Positions 15,486 to 28,068 of a DNA stretch of 64,000 nt are shown here, in pieces. This DNA is from Streptomyces avidinii (lineage in GTDB: Bacteria; Actinomycetota; Actinomycetes; Streptomycetales; Streptomycetaceae): assembly GCF_014650695.1 (NCBI RefSeq), contig NZ_BMVL01000008.1, positions 60,712 to 124,711 of the forward strand. Reading direction: 5' to 3'. The translations under genes were made by a program, and so were the position numbers. Position 1 is the stretch's first letter, and every line of letters starts with the position of its first letter. The notes beneath the pieces are model-generated. The model had not been told where the DNA came from, searched no databases, and worked only from the letters and a program-made list of their open reading frames with translations.

Positions 15486-17897
15486 ATGTCGACAACGCAC
15501 CCCTCGCCGCGCCCCTCGCCGCACCTCTCGCGCCGCGCCCCGCACCCCTCGCCGCGTCGGCGCAGTCTGCTCGGCTCGGCGCTCGCCGCCCTCCTCACGG
15601 CGGTGGCCGTGTGTGCCGGGGACGCCGCCGCGCGCGTCTTCCCGTACGGACCGCGCCACCGCAGCATCAACGACCTCGGCAACCAGTTCGTCCCCTTCCA
15701 CGCGCACCTGTGGGACCTCCTGCACGGCCGCGCGGAGGGCGGGCTGCTGTTCAACTGGCGCTCCGGATACGGCATGAGCTTCCTGCCGGACCTGGGCACC
15801 TACCTGACCAGCCCCTTCGCTGTCCTGGTCGGGCTCTTCCCGCGCGCGGACATAGACCTCGCCGTGTACGTCGTCACCGTGCTCAAGATGTCGGCCGCGG
15901 CGGCGGCGATGTGCTGGCTGCTGCGCACGCAGCGCCGCGGCCGCTGGTGGGCGGCCGGGCTGCTGGGGGCCTCGTACGCGCTGTGCGGCTGGTCGGTGAT
16001 CGAGGCCTCCTACAACCCGATGTGGCTGGACGGTCTGATCGCCTTCCCCCTGCTGTGCCTGACCGGAGAATGGGCCCTGCGCGGGCGGCGGATCCTGCTC
16101 GCGCCCCTGGTCGTCGCGGTCTGCTGGACGGCGAACTTCTACACCGCCTACATGGCGACGCTGGGTGCGGCGCTGGTGCTGCTGGTCCGGGTGGTGCTCA
16201 CCCGGGAGGGCGCCTCGACCCGGCTGCCGGTGATCGGGCGGGCGGCCGGGACGACCGTGCTCGGGATCGCGCTCTCGGCGCCGGTGCTCCTGCCGCTCTT
16301 CCTCAGCTCCGGGCAGGCCTACCCGGGGTGGGTCAAGGAGTTCCTTCCGGTGTCCTGGGCGGACCTGTTCGCCCGGCTGCTGCCGGGGACGTACTCCTTC
16401 TCCTCCCCCGCCGTCTTCGTGGGCACCGGGACCCTGCTGCTGGTGGCCGCGCTGCCCTTCCACCGGGCGGTCCCGCCACGCACCCGACTGTGGTGGGCGG
16501 GGCTGACCGTGGCCGTGGCGCTCTCCCTCCAGTGGGCGCCCACCCACCTGGCCTGGCACCTGTTCGCCACCCCGAACGGAAGCCCGTACCGGCAGACCTT
16601 CGTACTGGCCGGGATCACCGTGATCGCCGCCTGGACCGGGCTGGCGGCGGGCCTGCCGCGGCCGCCGGCGCTGGCCGCGGGTGCGGGCGTACTGGCGGTC
16701 GCCGTGCTGTGGGCGCACGACAGCACCCTGGTGACGGCGGCGGGCTACGCGCTGTTCGGCGGCGGGCTGGTGCTGGCCGGCGCGGCCTGGTGGGCGCTGC
16801 GCCACCGCCGGCTCGCGCGGCCGGCGGCCGGGCTGCTGGCCCTGGTCCTGCTGGCGCAGGCCGCCGCGACCACCGCCTACGGGCACAGGGGCAAGCTGGG
16901 CGGCCTGGACGACTACCCGTCCTGGGGGCGGGCGCACACCGCGCGCGCCGAGGCGCTGGCGGGCGCCGAGGGCTGGCCCGCGTACCGCACCGACCCGAGC
17001 CGGCCCGCGCTGTCGGGCAACGACCCGCTGCTGCTCGGCGGCGAGGGCGGCGCGTACTACAGCAGCCACACCCCGGACGTGTTCACCCGCACGATGGTCG
17101 CGCTCGGCGCCGGCTGGACCTCGCGCGGACGCAACGTCCAGAGCATCGACAACCCGGTGACGGACGCCGTGTTCGCGGTCGGCGCCCGCCTGCGGCCCGA
17201 CGGCACGGTCCTGCGCGCCCAGGTGCCCCCGCTGGTGACGGTCCGCCCGCCCGGCGCCCCCCTCGCGTACGCCGACGACTCCCCCTTCGCCAATCAGGAG
17301 GCACTCCTGGGCACCCGGGTGTACGAGGACCCGCTCGCGCCGGGTGTCTGCCGCGCGGGCACGGAGGCCTACCTGTGGGCCCCGGAGTACAACGCGACGG
17401 CCCGCCTCGCGGACGGACCCGCCTTCCGGCTGAACGGCAACGCCCCCCGCAACCGGGCGGCCCTCCAGCCGATGGGCCTCTCCCGCGGGGACTCCTCGGC
17501 CCTGGTCTTCGACGCGGCCCCGCCCCCGCGGTGGGCCCTGTCCTGCCTGGACCGGGCGCGGCTCGACGGGGCGGTGGCGCACCTGCGGGCCACGGCGGCG
17601 ACGTCGGTCCGGGTCGGCTCCTCCGGGGTCCACGCCACGCTCCCGCCGGGCACGACCGGCACGGCGGTCCTCTCGGTGCCCGCGATCGCCGGCTGGACCT
17701 GCAACGACCGCCCGGCCGGCGCCCACTTGGGGCTGGTGGCGATTCCGCTCGCCCCCGGCACCACCCGGGTGAGCTGCACGTTCCGGCCGCCGGGTCTGGT
17801 CCCGGGGGCCGCCGTCGCCGGGGCGGCGGCTCTGGTCCTGGTCCTGCTGTTCGTGTCGGGGCGGCGGCGCCGGCCGGGCCTCAGCGGACCTGACTGA
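15486..17897 (+). CDS. YfhO-family polytopic membrane protein
   Basis: 803 residues. A basic Ser/Pro-rich N-terminus (about 25 residues) precedes 12-13 hydrophobic segments. YfhO-like motifs are present: NDLGNQFVPFHAHLWDLLHG, FNWRSGYGMSFLPDLGTYLTSPF and WCWTANFYTAYMA-type segments. A large extracytoplasmic domain spans about 470-770 (YYSSHTPDVFTRTMVALG), and there is one last membrane helix. In B. subtilis YfhO is involved in lipoteichoic-acid glycosylation; members resemble GT-C glycosyltransferases. A similar cell-wall polymer glycosylation role is inference. The gene overlaps the convergent kinase gene by 17 bases. The 278-bp divergent gap to the lipoprotein gene holds no other gene. Confidence 0.85.
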   Translation: MSTTHPSPRPSPHLSRRAPHPSPRRRSLLGSALAALLTAVAVCAGDAAARVFPYGPRHRSINDLGNQFVPFHAHLWDLLHGRAEGGLLFNWRSGYGMSFLPDLGTYLTSPFAVLVGLFPRADIDLAVYVVTVLKMSAAAAAMCWLLRTQRRGRWWAAGLLGASYALCGWSVIEASYNPMWLDGLIAFPLLCLTGEWALRGRRILLAPLVVAVCWTANFYTAYMATLGAALVLLVRVVLTREGASTRLPVIGRAAGTTVLGIALSAPVLLPLFLSSGQAYPGWVKEFLPVSWADLFARLLPGTYSFSSPAVFVGTGTLLLVAALPFHRAVPPRTRLWWAGLTVAVALSLQWAPTHLAWHLFATPNGSPYRQTFVLAGITVIAAWTGLAAGLPRPPALAAGAGVLAVAVLWAHDSTLVTAAGYALFGGGLVLAGAAWWALRHRRLARPAAGLLALVLLAQAAATTAYGHRGKLGGLDDYPSWGRAHTARAEALAGAEGWPAYRTDPSRPALSGNDPLLLGGEGGAYYSSHTPDVFTRTMVALGAGWTSRGRNVQSIDNPVTDAVFAVGARLRPDGTVLRAQVPPLVTVRPPGAPLAYADDSPFANQEALLGTRVYEDPLAPGVCRAGTEAYLWAPEYNATARLADGPAFRLNGNAPRNRAALQPMGLSRGDSSALVFDAAPPPRWALSCLDRARLDGAVAHLRATAATSVRVGSSGVHATLPPGTTGTAVLSVPAIAGWTCNDRPAGAHLGLVAIPLAPGTTRVSCTFRPPGLVPGAAVAGAAALVLVLLFVSGRRRRPGLSGPD

Positions 17898-19389
17898 GCC
17901 ACTGCAGGGTGCGGCGGATCTCGGCCGGGAAGGGGTGGGCCGGGCCGTGCAGCCGTTCCGCGTCGAACAGCAGGCGGGCCAGGTTCTCGTGGGCCGCCTG
18001 GCGGTCGCCGAGGGAGAGCAGCAGATGCGCTATCCGGCGGCGGACCTCCAGCGGCAGGCCGGGGTCCGGGTTGGCGTAGTGGTTCTCGAAGAACGGGAGC
18101 AGCGAGCGGTACTCGGCCAGGGCGGCGGCCGGCTCGCCCAGTTGCTCCAGGCATTGGGCCGCGTCGTAGCGGAAGCGCAGGGACTGGGAGTCGCCGGCCG
18201 GGAACTCGTCGGCGAGGCGGCGCAGTTCCGGCAGGGCGCGGCGGTACTGGCCGTCGTCCATCAGCGTGGCGGCGTACTGCTTGCGCAGCGAGCGGACCAC
18301 CGGGGAGTGCTCCCCGTGCTCGGCGGCCGCCGCCGGGAGGATCCCGCCGAGGATGTCCACGGCCTGGGTGAGCCGCCCCTGGTCCAGGAGCTTGCGGGCC
18401 TCGTCCACGGCGCCGGGGACATCCGCCTTCGGCGGCGCGGGCGGGGTGCTCGGCCGCGGCGGGACGGCCGTGGCCCGGTCCGGCCAGGGCGCCTGCGGGC
18501 GCAGGAAGGGCCGGGTCGGGTCGAGCGGGCCGACCGGGGTGCGGCCGTCGCGGGCGGGCAGCAGCGGGGCCAGGGCCTCGTAGACCTCCTGGGCGGAGGC
18601 GGGCCGGTCCTGCGGGTCCTTGGCGAGGAGGTGGAGCAGGATCTTCTCCAGCTCCTGCGGGATCTCCGGGCGCAGTTGGCGGACCGGGACCGGGGGCTCG
18701 TAGAGGTGGCGGTGCAGGACGCCGAGGGCGGTGGAGCCGACGAAGGGGACGTTGCCGCTGAGCAGTTCGTAGAGCAGCACACCGAGGGCGTAGAGGTCGG
18801 TGTACGGGCCCACGGCGCCGCTTATGGCCTGCTCGGGCGCCATGTACGCGGGGCTGCCGATGGGTGATCCGGTGCTGGTGAGGCGGGTGGTGTCGGTGTC
18901 CATCACCGAGGCCACGCCGAGGTCCAGGACGAGCACGGTGCCGTCCGGCCGGACCATCACATTGCGCGGCTTCAGGTCCCGGTGCACGATCGGCACCGCG
19001 TGCACGGCCGACAGGACCGAGCACAGCTGCGCGACGACGGCGACCGCCCACTGCCAGGGGTACGGGGTGTGCTCGGCGAGGTGGTCGGCGAGGTCGGCGC
19101 CCTCCACGTAGCCCATGACGAGGAAGAGTTCGTCGCCGTCGCTGCCCGCGTCGTGCACGGTGACCAGGCCGGGGTGGTCGACCTGCGCGGTGACCCGGCA
19201 CTCGCGCACGAAGCGGCGGCGCAGCTCCTCGGCGACGGTGCCGGGGCCGGCAACCTTGTCCGGGCGCAGCAGTTTGACGGCGACGCGGCGGTCGAGCCGC
19301 TGGTCGTACGCCGTCCAGACCTGGCCCATGCCGCCCTGTCCGAGGATGCTCGCGAGCCGGTAGCGGTCGCCGATGAGGCGTTCGGTCAC
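17881..19389 (-). CDS. Serine/threonine protein kinase with C-terminal helical-repeat region
   Basis: 502 residues. The PknB-type kinase domain (about 6-275) has a glycine loop GQGGMGQVW, catalytic Lys39, the HRDLKPRN loop (136-143) and GSPAYMAPEQ. The Mg-binding motif reads DLG (156-158) instead of DFG, a change tolerated in some active kinases. After a Pro-rich linker, residues about 320-500 are helical and TPR-like (ALAEYRSLLPFFENHYA, GDRQAAHENLARLLFDAERL). No transmembrane helix is seen, so the kinase is cytoplasmic. It begins with a GTG overlapping the stop of the upstream membrane-protein gene by four bases (GTGA), so the two are probably made together. Confidence 0.92.
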   Translation of the reverse strand: MTERLIGDRYRLASILGQGGMGQVWTAYDQRLDRRVAVKLLRPDKVAGPGTVAEELRRRFVRECRVTAQVDHPGLVTVHDAGSDGDELFLVMGYVEGADLADHLAEHTPYPWQWAVAVVAQLCSVLSAVHAVPIVHRDLKPRNVMVRPDGTVLVLDLGVASVMDTDTTRLTSTGSPIGSPAYMAPEQAISGAVGPYTDLYALGVLLYELLSGNVPFVGSTALGVLHRHLYEPPVPVRQLRPEIPQELEKILLHLLAKDPQDRPASAQEVYEALAPLLPARDGRTPVGPLDPTRPFLRPQAPWPDRATAVPPRPSTPPAPPKADVPGAVDEARKLLDQGRLTQAVDILGGILPAAAAEHGEHSPVVRSLRKQYAATLMDDGQYRRALPELRRLADEFPAGDSQSLRFRYDAAQCLEQLGEPAAALAEYRSLLPFFENHYANPDPGLPLEVRRRIAHLLLSLGDRQAAHENLARLLFDAERLHGPAHPFPAEIRRTLQWLSQVR

Positions 19390-20024
19390 CGGTTCGGGTC
19401 CTGGAAGGGGGTCTGGTGGGGATCGTGCCGCGGGCCCCCGGCCGGCGGGGTCTGCTTGCGCAGCAGCTCACTGAGCTCGTCGAGCTCGGCCCGGACCTGC
19501 CCGATGCGCGGGGGCGGGGTCGCCTGCGGCGGCACCTGCGGGGGCACCGGGGTGGGCGTCGACGTCGGGGTGGAGGGCACGGTGGTCGCCGTGGTGGGCG
19601 GGTACCCGTAGGCGGGACCGGGCTGCTGCACGTGCCCGTACGGAGCCTGCTGCGGGTACCACTGGGCGGTCGGCGCGTTCCGCAGGGCCTCGTGGTGCTT
19701 GATGTCCGCGACGAGGAAGTACACGCAGATCGCGAAACCGGTGAAGATCGAGCCACCGGCACCCAGGTTGCCCTGCCAGCCGTTGACATCGGGCGTGGGG
19801 TCGATCTGGATCAGCGTCATCCACACGACGGCGAGGATGCCGCTGACCACCATCAGCGCCCAGTCACGGGCCTTGCGGGTGACCAGGGCGAGCCGCAGCA
19901 TCGACCCCCAGGCGAGGAAGCCGCAGCTGAGGATGGGCAGCAGCATGAACACCACGCGCAATGCCGTCACACCCCCGGAATTGGACTGGGGGCCGTGCTG
20001 CGGCTGAAGGCCGGGGCCGTGCAT
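19386..20024 (-). CDS. Small membrane protein with Pro/Thr-rich cytoplasmic tail, coupled to the kinase
   Basis: 212 residues from an ATG with GGAG five bases upstream. About three hydrophobic segments lie in residues 18-105 (VFMLLPILSCGFLAWG, WALMVVSGILAVVWMTL, IFTGFAICVYFLVADI). They are followed by a Pro/Thr/Gln-rich tail (TTVPSTPTSTPTPVPP) and a short predicted coiled coil (QVRAELDELSELLRKQ). I do not recognise a named family beyond such Streptomyces integral membrane proteins. Its stop overlaps the kinase GTG. The Thr-rich tail is a possible kinase substrate (inference). Confidence 0.8.
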   Translation of the reverse strand: MHGPGLQPQHGPQSNSGGVTALRVVFMLLPILSCGFLAWGSMLRLALVTRKARDWALMVVSGILAVVWMTLIQIDPTPDVNGWQGNLGAGGSIFTGFAICVYFLVADIKHHEALRNAPTAQWYPQQAPYGHVQQPGPAYGYPPTTATTVPSTPTSTPTPVPPQVPPQATPPPRIGQVRAELDELSELLRKQTPPAGGPRHDPHQTPFQDPNR

Positions 20025-20164
20025 CGCTGCTCCTGACGGGCCGTGCGGAAGAGGTTTCGGGTCTGAGGGTATACAGCGTTCCCGGCCATGAGTGAGGGGA
20101 TGCACGCAACCGTTGCACGCTCGCTGCACGGCGGTTCGCTCCACCGTGACCACGCCGTCGTGCG

Positions 20165-20203
20165 GGCCGCGGCCGGGGACGTACGAGGTCCCCGGCCGCG
20201 GCC
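20165..20203 (-). terminator. Terminator after mfd
   Basis: Perfect 16-bp inverted repeat 20165-20180 with 20188-20203 and a 7-nt loop, starting 11 bases after the mfd stop. Confidence 0.85.
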
Positions 20204-20213
20204 GTCGTCGGCG

Positions 20214-23747
<3,534 letters not shown>

Positions 23748-23959
23748 GAAGAGGCTTTCCGTCCGGTGAAGGTCTGCGGGTGTGAAGGTGCGGGGTGCGG
23801 AGCGGGCAACGCGAAGGACCCGACACGTCGCACGGGCCGGGGGTTCCCACCCTACGACGACGCCCCTCGCGCCGCTTTACGATGTTCGTGTTGTGACTGT
23901 CCGAGCTCGCCGCGTCGTCTTCCGCCGGGGAGACGACTTCCCCGGAGGAGCACGAGTCC

Positions 23960-25366
23960 GTGACGAGCGATGCGATAGCCCGCCCGGCGCCGGTGGTACC
24001 GGCATCCGAGAAGCCGGACCGGTACGCGTGGGCACCGCCCTGGCTGGTGGCCGCCGGGCTGTTCGTCGTCTACCTCGTCCTGTCCGTCGGACGGTTCCGG
24101 CGGATGGACTGGGCCTCCTGGGACCTGGGGATCTTCGAGCAGGCGATCCGCGCCTACGCACACTTCCAGGAGCCCGTCGTCGACCTGAAGGGGCCGGGGG
24201 CCAACATCCTCGGGGACCACTTCAGCCCGATCATCGCGCTCGTCGCCCCCGTCTACCGGGTCTTCCCGGGGCCCCTGACCCTGCTCGTCGTGCAGGCCGC
24301 GCTGTTCGCGCTGTCCGCCGTGCCCGTCACCCGGGCCGCCGTGCGGTTCCTCGGCCGGGCCCGCGGGCTCGCCGTCGGCATCGCGTACGGGCTGTCCTGG
24401 GGCATCCAGCGGGCCGTGGAGTTCGACTTCCACGAGATCGCCTTCGCCGTGCCCCTGCTGGCCTTCGCCCTGGAGGCGGTGCTCGCCCGGCGCTGGCGGG
24501 CCGCCCTGCTGTGGGGGCTGCCCCTGGTCCTCGTCAAGGAGGACCTCGGCTTCACCCTCGCCGCGCTGGCCGTGGTGGTGGCCTGGCGGGCCAGGGCCAC
24601 CGACCGGCGGATCGCCGTGATCGCGCTCGGCTCCGCCGCCGCGGCCTGCGTCTTCGCCGTCCTGGTGTTCACCGTCGTCATACCGGCATTCGCCACCGCG
24701 GGCTACGGCTACTGGGACAAGATCGACGGCGCGGGTCCGCTCGGCGGCATCGGCACCAAGCTGACCACCCTGGCGTGGGTACTGATCCCCACCTCCGGGC
24801 TGCTCGCCCTGCGCTCGCCGCTGCTCCTGGTCGCCGTGCCCACCCTCGGCTGGCGGTTCCTGTCGGGGGACGACCACTACTGGTCCACCGACTGGCACTA
24901 CAGCGCCGTACTGATGCCGGTCGTGACCCTCGCGCTCGTCGACGCCATCGACACCGTCCGGCGCAGCGAGCGGCCCTGGCTGCGCTCGTACGCCCTCCAG
25001 CTGCCGACCGCCGTGCTCGCCGCCGCCCTCGCCCTGAGCGCGACCGCCATGCCGACGGCCAAGTTCGCGGAAGCCCGTACGTACCAGAAGCCCGAGCGGG
25101 TCACGGCCATCGAGCAGCTCCTGGACCGGATCCCCGACGGAGCGACCGTGGAGGCGGACACCACCCCGCTGACCCGGCTGACCTCCCGCTGCCGCGTCCT
25201 GTGGATCGGCGGCAGCAAGGGCGTGGTCCCCGACTGGATCACCATCGACAACTCCTCCAAGTGGGCCGGCGAGGACCCGACCGGCTACGCCCGCCAGCTC
25301 CACCCCGCTGAGCAGTTCACCCTGGTGGGTGAGGCGGCCGGCATCGTCCTGATGCAGCGGGGGTGA
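23960..25366 (+). CDS. DUF2079 polytopic membrane protein
   Basis: 468 residues, GTG start with GGAGGAG about nine bases upstream. DUF2079 motifs are present: DWASWDLGIFEQAIRAYAHF, LGDHFSPIIALVAPVYRVFP, WGIQRAVEFDFHEIAFAVPL and LVLVKEDLGFTLAALAV. There are about nine membrane segments and a C-terminal extracytoplasmic tail. The first-loop acidic pair (DLGIFEQ) and overall layout resemble GT-C-type glycosyltransferases such as arabinofuranosyl- and mannosyl-transferases, so a lipid-sugar transferase is possible but unproven. It is followed by an 11-bp repeat and a hairpin. Confidence 0.87.
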   Translation: MTSDAIARPAPVVPASEKPDRYAWAPPWLVAAGLFVVYLVLSVGRFRRMDWASWDLGIFEQAIRAYAHFQEPVVDLKGPGANILGDHFSPIIALVAPVYRVFPGPLTLLVVQAALFALSAVPVTRAAVRFLGRARGLAVGIAYGLSWGIQRAVEFDFHEIAFAVPLLAFALEAVLARRWRAALLWGLPLVLVKEDLGFTLAALAVVVAWRARATDRRIAVIALGSAAAACVFAVLVFTVVIPAFATAGYGYWDKIDGAGPLGGIGTKLTTLAWVLIPTSGLLALRSPLLLVAVPTLGWRFLSGDDHYWSTDWHYSAVLMPVVTLALVDAIDTVRRSERPWLRSYALQLPTAVLAAALALSATAMPTAKFAEARTYQKPERVTAIEQLLDRIPDGATVEADTTPLTRLTSRCRVLWIGGSKGVVPDWITIDNSSKWAGEDPTGYARQLHPAEQFTLVGEAAGIVLMQRG

Positions 25367-25389
25367 ACCGCCCTCCGGAGCCCGCCCGG

Positions 25390-25422
25390 AATACCTCCGG
25401 AATGCCTCCGGAATGCCTCCGG
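25390..25422. repeat. Three tandem 11-bp repeats
   Basis: AATACCTCCGG followed by two copies of AATGCCTCCGG, directly before the terminator of the DUF2079 gene. Short slippage-type array; no function seen. Confidence 0.9.
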
Positions 25423-25429
25423 AAACGAC

Positions 25430-25461
25430 GCCGGTCCGGAACCCGAAGGTCCCGGACCGGC
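25430..25461. terminator. Bidirectional terminator between DUF2079 and ABC permease genes
   Basis: Perfect 10-bp arms 25430-25439 and 25452-25461 with a 12-nt loop, placed between two convergent genes. Confidence 0.8.
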
Positions 25462-25485
25462 ATTCCCCCGAACGAACGTGAGCGG

Positions 25486-28068
25486 TTACTCGCTCGCGAT
25501 CGCGTTCAGAACGTTCATCCGCCCTGCCCGGAAGGCCGGGACCAGTGCGGCGAACAGGCCCACGAAGGCCGAGGCGGCGAACACCCCGAGGATCGTCGGC
25601 CACGGGATCTCCAGCACCTTCAGGCCCTGGAGCGCCAGCAGCTGCTGTGCGCCGATCCCCCAGCCCATGCCCAGCCCGAGGCCGAGCAGGGCGCCGAAGA
25701 GGGCGATGACCACCGACTCCAGGCGGATCATGCGGCGCAGCTGGCGGCGGGAGAGGCCGATGGCGCGCATCAGGCCGATCTCGCGGGTCCGCTCGACCAC
25801 CGACAGGGCCAGGGTGTTCACGACGCCCAGGACCGCGACGATGATCGCGAGACCGAGGAGCCCGTAGACCATGTTCAGCAGCTGGCCGACCTGGTCCTTG
25901 AGGGCCTGCTTGTAGTCGGTCTGGTTGCGCACCTTGTACTGCGGGTACTCGGCCATCGCCGTCTTGACCGACTGGTACGCGGTGGCGTCCGACTGCCCGT
26001 CCTGCGCGCTGGCCAGCAGCATGAAGGGGAGCGGCAGTTTGTCGGCCGGGACGTTCGCCCGGGCCGCCTCGGTGCTGATGTACTTCATGCCCTTGTCGAG
26101 GTTGCCCTCGTCGCTGGTGATCGCGGCGACCTTCAGCTTGACCGTGTTGCCGCCGGTGAAGGCGACCGTCAGCTCGTCGCCGAGCTTGACGCCGTGCTGG
26201 GTGGCGTAGTCGGAACCGACCGACATCGCGTTCGCCGCGTACGCCGCCGCGTGCTCGCCGGCGACCATCTTGCGCCGGATGTCCTTGGCGTACGTCGGGT
26301 CGGTGGCGCCGAGCCCGTCCTCCACGGTGGTGCCGTCGGGGGCGGTGACCTTGGCCGCCACCTCGCGGTAGGCGGTGACGTGGTCGAGTCCCTTGGTGGC
26401 GCGCAGGGCCTGCTCGGCCTGCGGCAGCACGGGCTGACCCGTCTCGGAGTTGACGATGTAGTCCGCGCCGACCGACTTGTCGAGCTCCTCGGTCGCGGAG
26501 GCCACCATCGAGGAGCCGACCACCGACAGGCAGGCGACCAGCGCGAGGCCGATCATCAGCGCGGCGGCGGTGGCACCGGTGCGGCGCGGGTTGCGCAGCG
26601 CGTTGCGCTCGGCGAGCCGGCCCACGGACCCGAAGGGCCGCAGCACGACGCCGGAGAGCACCCGGACCACGCCCGCGGCGAGCAGCGGGCCGATCACGAT
26701 GAAGCCGATGAGGGTGAAGACGACGCCCAGGCCCAGCCAGAGCGAGCCGGGGCCGGCCTTCTCGGCGGCCGTGGCGAGGTAGAGCCCGGCGCCGCCGATG
26801 CCGGTGAGGACCAGGCCGAGGACGGCGCGGACGACGCCGGCCTTCTTGTCGCCCGGGGTGCCGGACTCGCGCAGCGCGGCCATCGGGGAGACCTTGCCGG
26901 CCCGGCGGGCCGGGACGAAGGCGGAGATGACGGTCACGATGACGCCGAGGACGATGCCGATGACCGGGGTGGTCCAGGCGATCGTCAGGTCGTCGGTGGA
27001 CAGGTGCATGCCCATGGAGCCCATGAGCTTCATCAGGCCGATCGCCAGGCCCACGCCGGCACCGACACCCAGGACCGAGCCGACGATCCCGAGGAGGAAG
27101 GCCTCCAGGACCACGGACTTCAGGACCTGCCCGCTGTCCGCGCCGATGGCGCGCATCAGGCCGATCTCGCGGGTGCGCTGGGCGACCAGCATCGAGAAGG
27201 TGTTGAAGATCAGGAAGATGCCGACGAGGAAGGCGATCCCGGCGAAGCCGAGCATCACGTACTTCATGACGTCGAGGAAGGAGCCGACGTCCTTGCGGTT
27301 GGCGTCCGCCGCTTCCTTGGCGGTCTGCAGCTTGTACGTGTCCGCGCCGACGGCCGTGGCGATGTTCTGCTTGAGCTGCTCGTCGCCGACCCCGTCCTTG
27401 GCGGTGACGTTGACGTGCGTGAAGGAACCGGGGGAGCCGAGCAGCGCCTGCTGCGAGGTGGCGGTGTCGAAGTAGACGATCGCCGCACCCGGGTTGGTCA
27501 CGGTGAAGGTGGCGATACCGCTGATCCTGGCGCGGATGTCGCCGGTGATGGCGATGGTGCGCAGTTCGTCACCGAGCTTCAGGTGGTGCTTCTCGGCGGT
27601 GTCGGCGTCGACCATCACCTCGGTCGGACCGCGCGGTGCGTTGCCCGAGGTGATCTTCATGGACTTGAGCTCGTTGTCGCTCCAGTTGCCCGCGATGGTC
27701 GGGGCGCCGGTGGTCGAGCCCATGTTCTCGTTCTTGGAGTTGACCACCGTGACGGACATCGACACGACGCCGCCCTCGGCGCTCTTGACGCCCTCGGCCT
27801 TGCGGACCTGCTCGACGGCCGCGCCGGACAGGATCTCGGGGCGGCCGCGCTCGGGGGTCTCCTCCCCCGCCGCGGCCTCCTTCGGGCTGACGGTCACGTC
27901 GGAGCTGGTGACGGCGAACAGCTTGTCGAAGGTGGTGTTCATGGTGTCGGTGAACACCAGGGTGCCACAGACGAAGGCGACGGAGAGCAGGACGGCGACG
28001 GCGGAGAGCGCCATCCGCCCCTTGTGGGCGACGAAGTTGCGCCGCGAGGTCTTCAGGACGGTGCTCAT
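25486..28068 (-). CDS. ABC transporter permease, FtsX/MacB type (full length)
   Basis: 860 residues. There are two FtsX cores, each with a large extracytoplasmic domain and three or four membrane helices. The first core ends near residue 380 (RTREIGLMRAIGADSGQVLKS) and the second near 850 (SVVERTREIGLMRAIGLSR). The N-terminus is a membrane helix (MALSAVAVLLSVAFVCGTLVF). The translation start overlaps the stop of the ATPase gene by four bases (ATGA). Together they form a MacB/LolCDE-like exporter or mechanotransmitter; the substrate is unknown. It shares the architecture of the partial permease at the window start. TAA stop and a hairpin follow. Confidence 0.93.
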   Translation of the reverse strand: MSTVLKTSRRNFVAHKGRMALSAVAVLLSVAFVCGTLVFTDTMNTTFDKLFAVTSSDVTVSPKEAAAGEETPERGRPEILSGAAVEQVRKAEGVKSAEGGVVSMSVTVVNSKNENMGSTTGAPTIAGNWSDNELKSMKITSGNAPRGPTEVMVDADTAEKHHLKLGDELRTIAITGDIRARISGIATFTVTNPGAAIVYFDTATSQQALLGSPGSFTHVNVTAKDGVGDEQLKQNIATAVGADTYKLQTAKEAADANRKDVGSFLDVMKYVMLGFAGIAFLVGIFLIFNTFSMLVAQRTREIGLMRAIGADSGQVLKSVVLEAFLLGIVGSVLGVGAGVGLAIGLMKLMGSMGMHLSTDDLTIAWTTPVIGIVLGVIVTVISAFVPARRAGKVSPMAALRESGTPGDKKAGVVRAVLGLVLTGIGGAGLYLATAAEKAGPGSLWLGLGVVFTLIGFIVIGPLLAAGVVRVLSGVVLRPFGSVGRLAERNALRNPRRTGATAAALMIGLALVACLSVVGSSMVASATEELDKSVGADYIVNSETGQPVLPQAEQALRATKGLDHVTAYREVAAKVTAPDGTTVEDGLGATDPTYAKDIRRKMVAGEHAAAYAANAMSVGSDYATQHGVKLGDELTVAFTGGNTVKLKVAAITSDEGNLDKGMKYISTEAARANVPADKLPLPFMLLASAQDGQSDATAYQSVKTAMAEYPQYKVRNQTDYKQALKDQVGQLLNMVYGLLGLAIIVAVLGVVNTLALSVVERTREIGLMRAIGLSRRQLRRMIRLESVVIALFGALLGLGLGMGWGIGAQQLLALQGLKVLEIPWPTILGVFAASAFVGLFAALVPAFRAGRMNVLNAIASE

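Noticed and set aside
15312..17726. Long minus-strand open frame opposite the YfhO-family gene
   Set aside because: Arg/Gly/Pro-rich shadow translation; the plus-strand frame has coherent membrane helices and family motifs.
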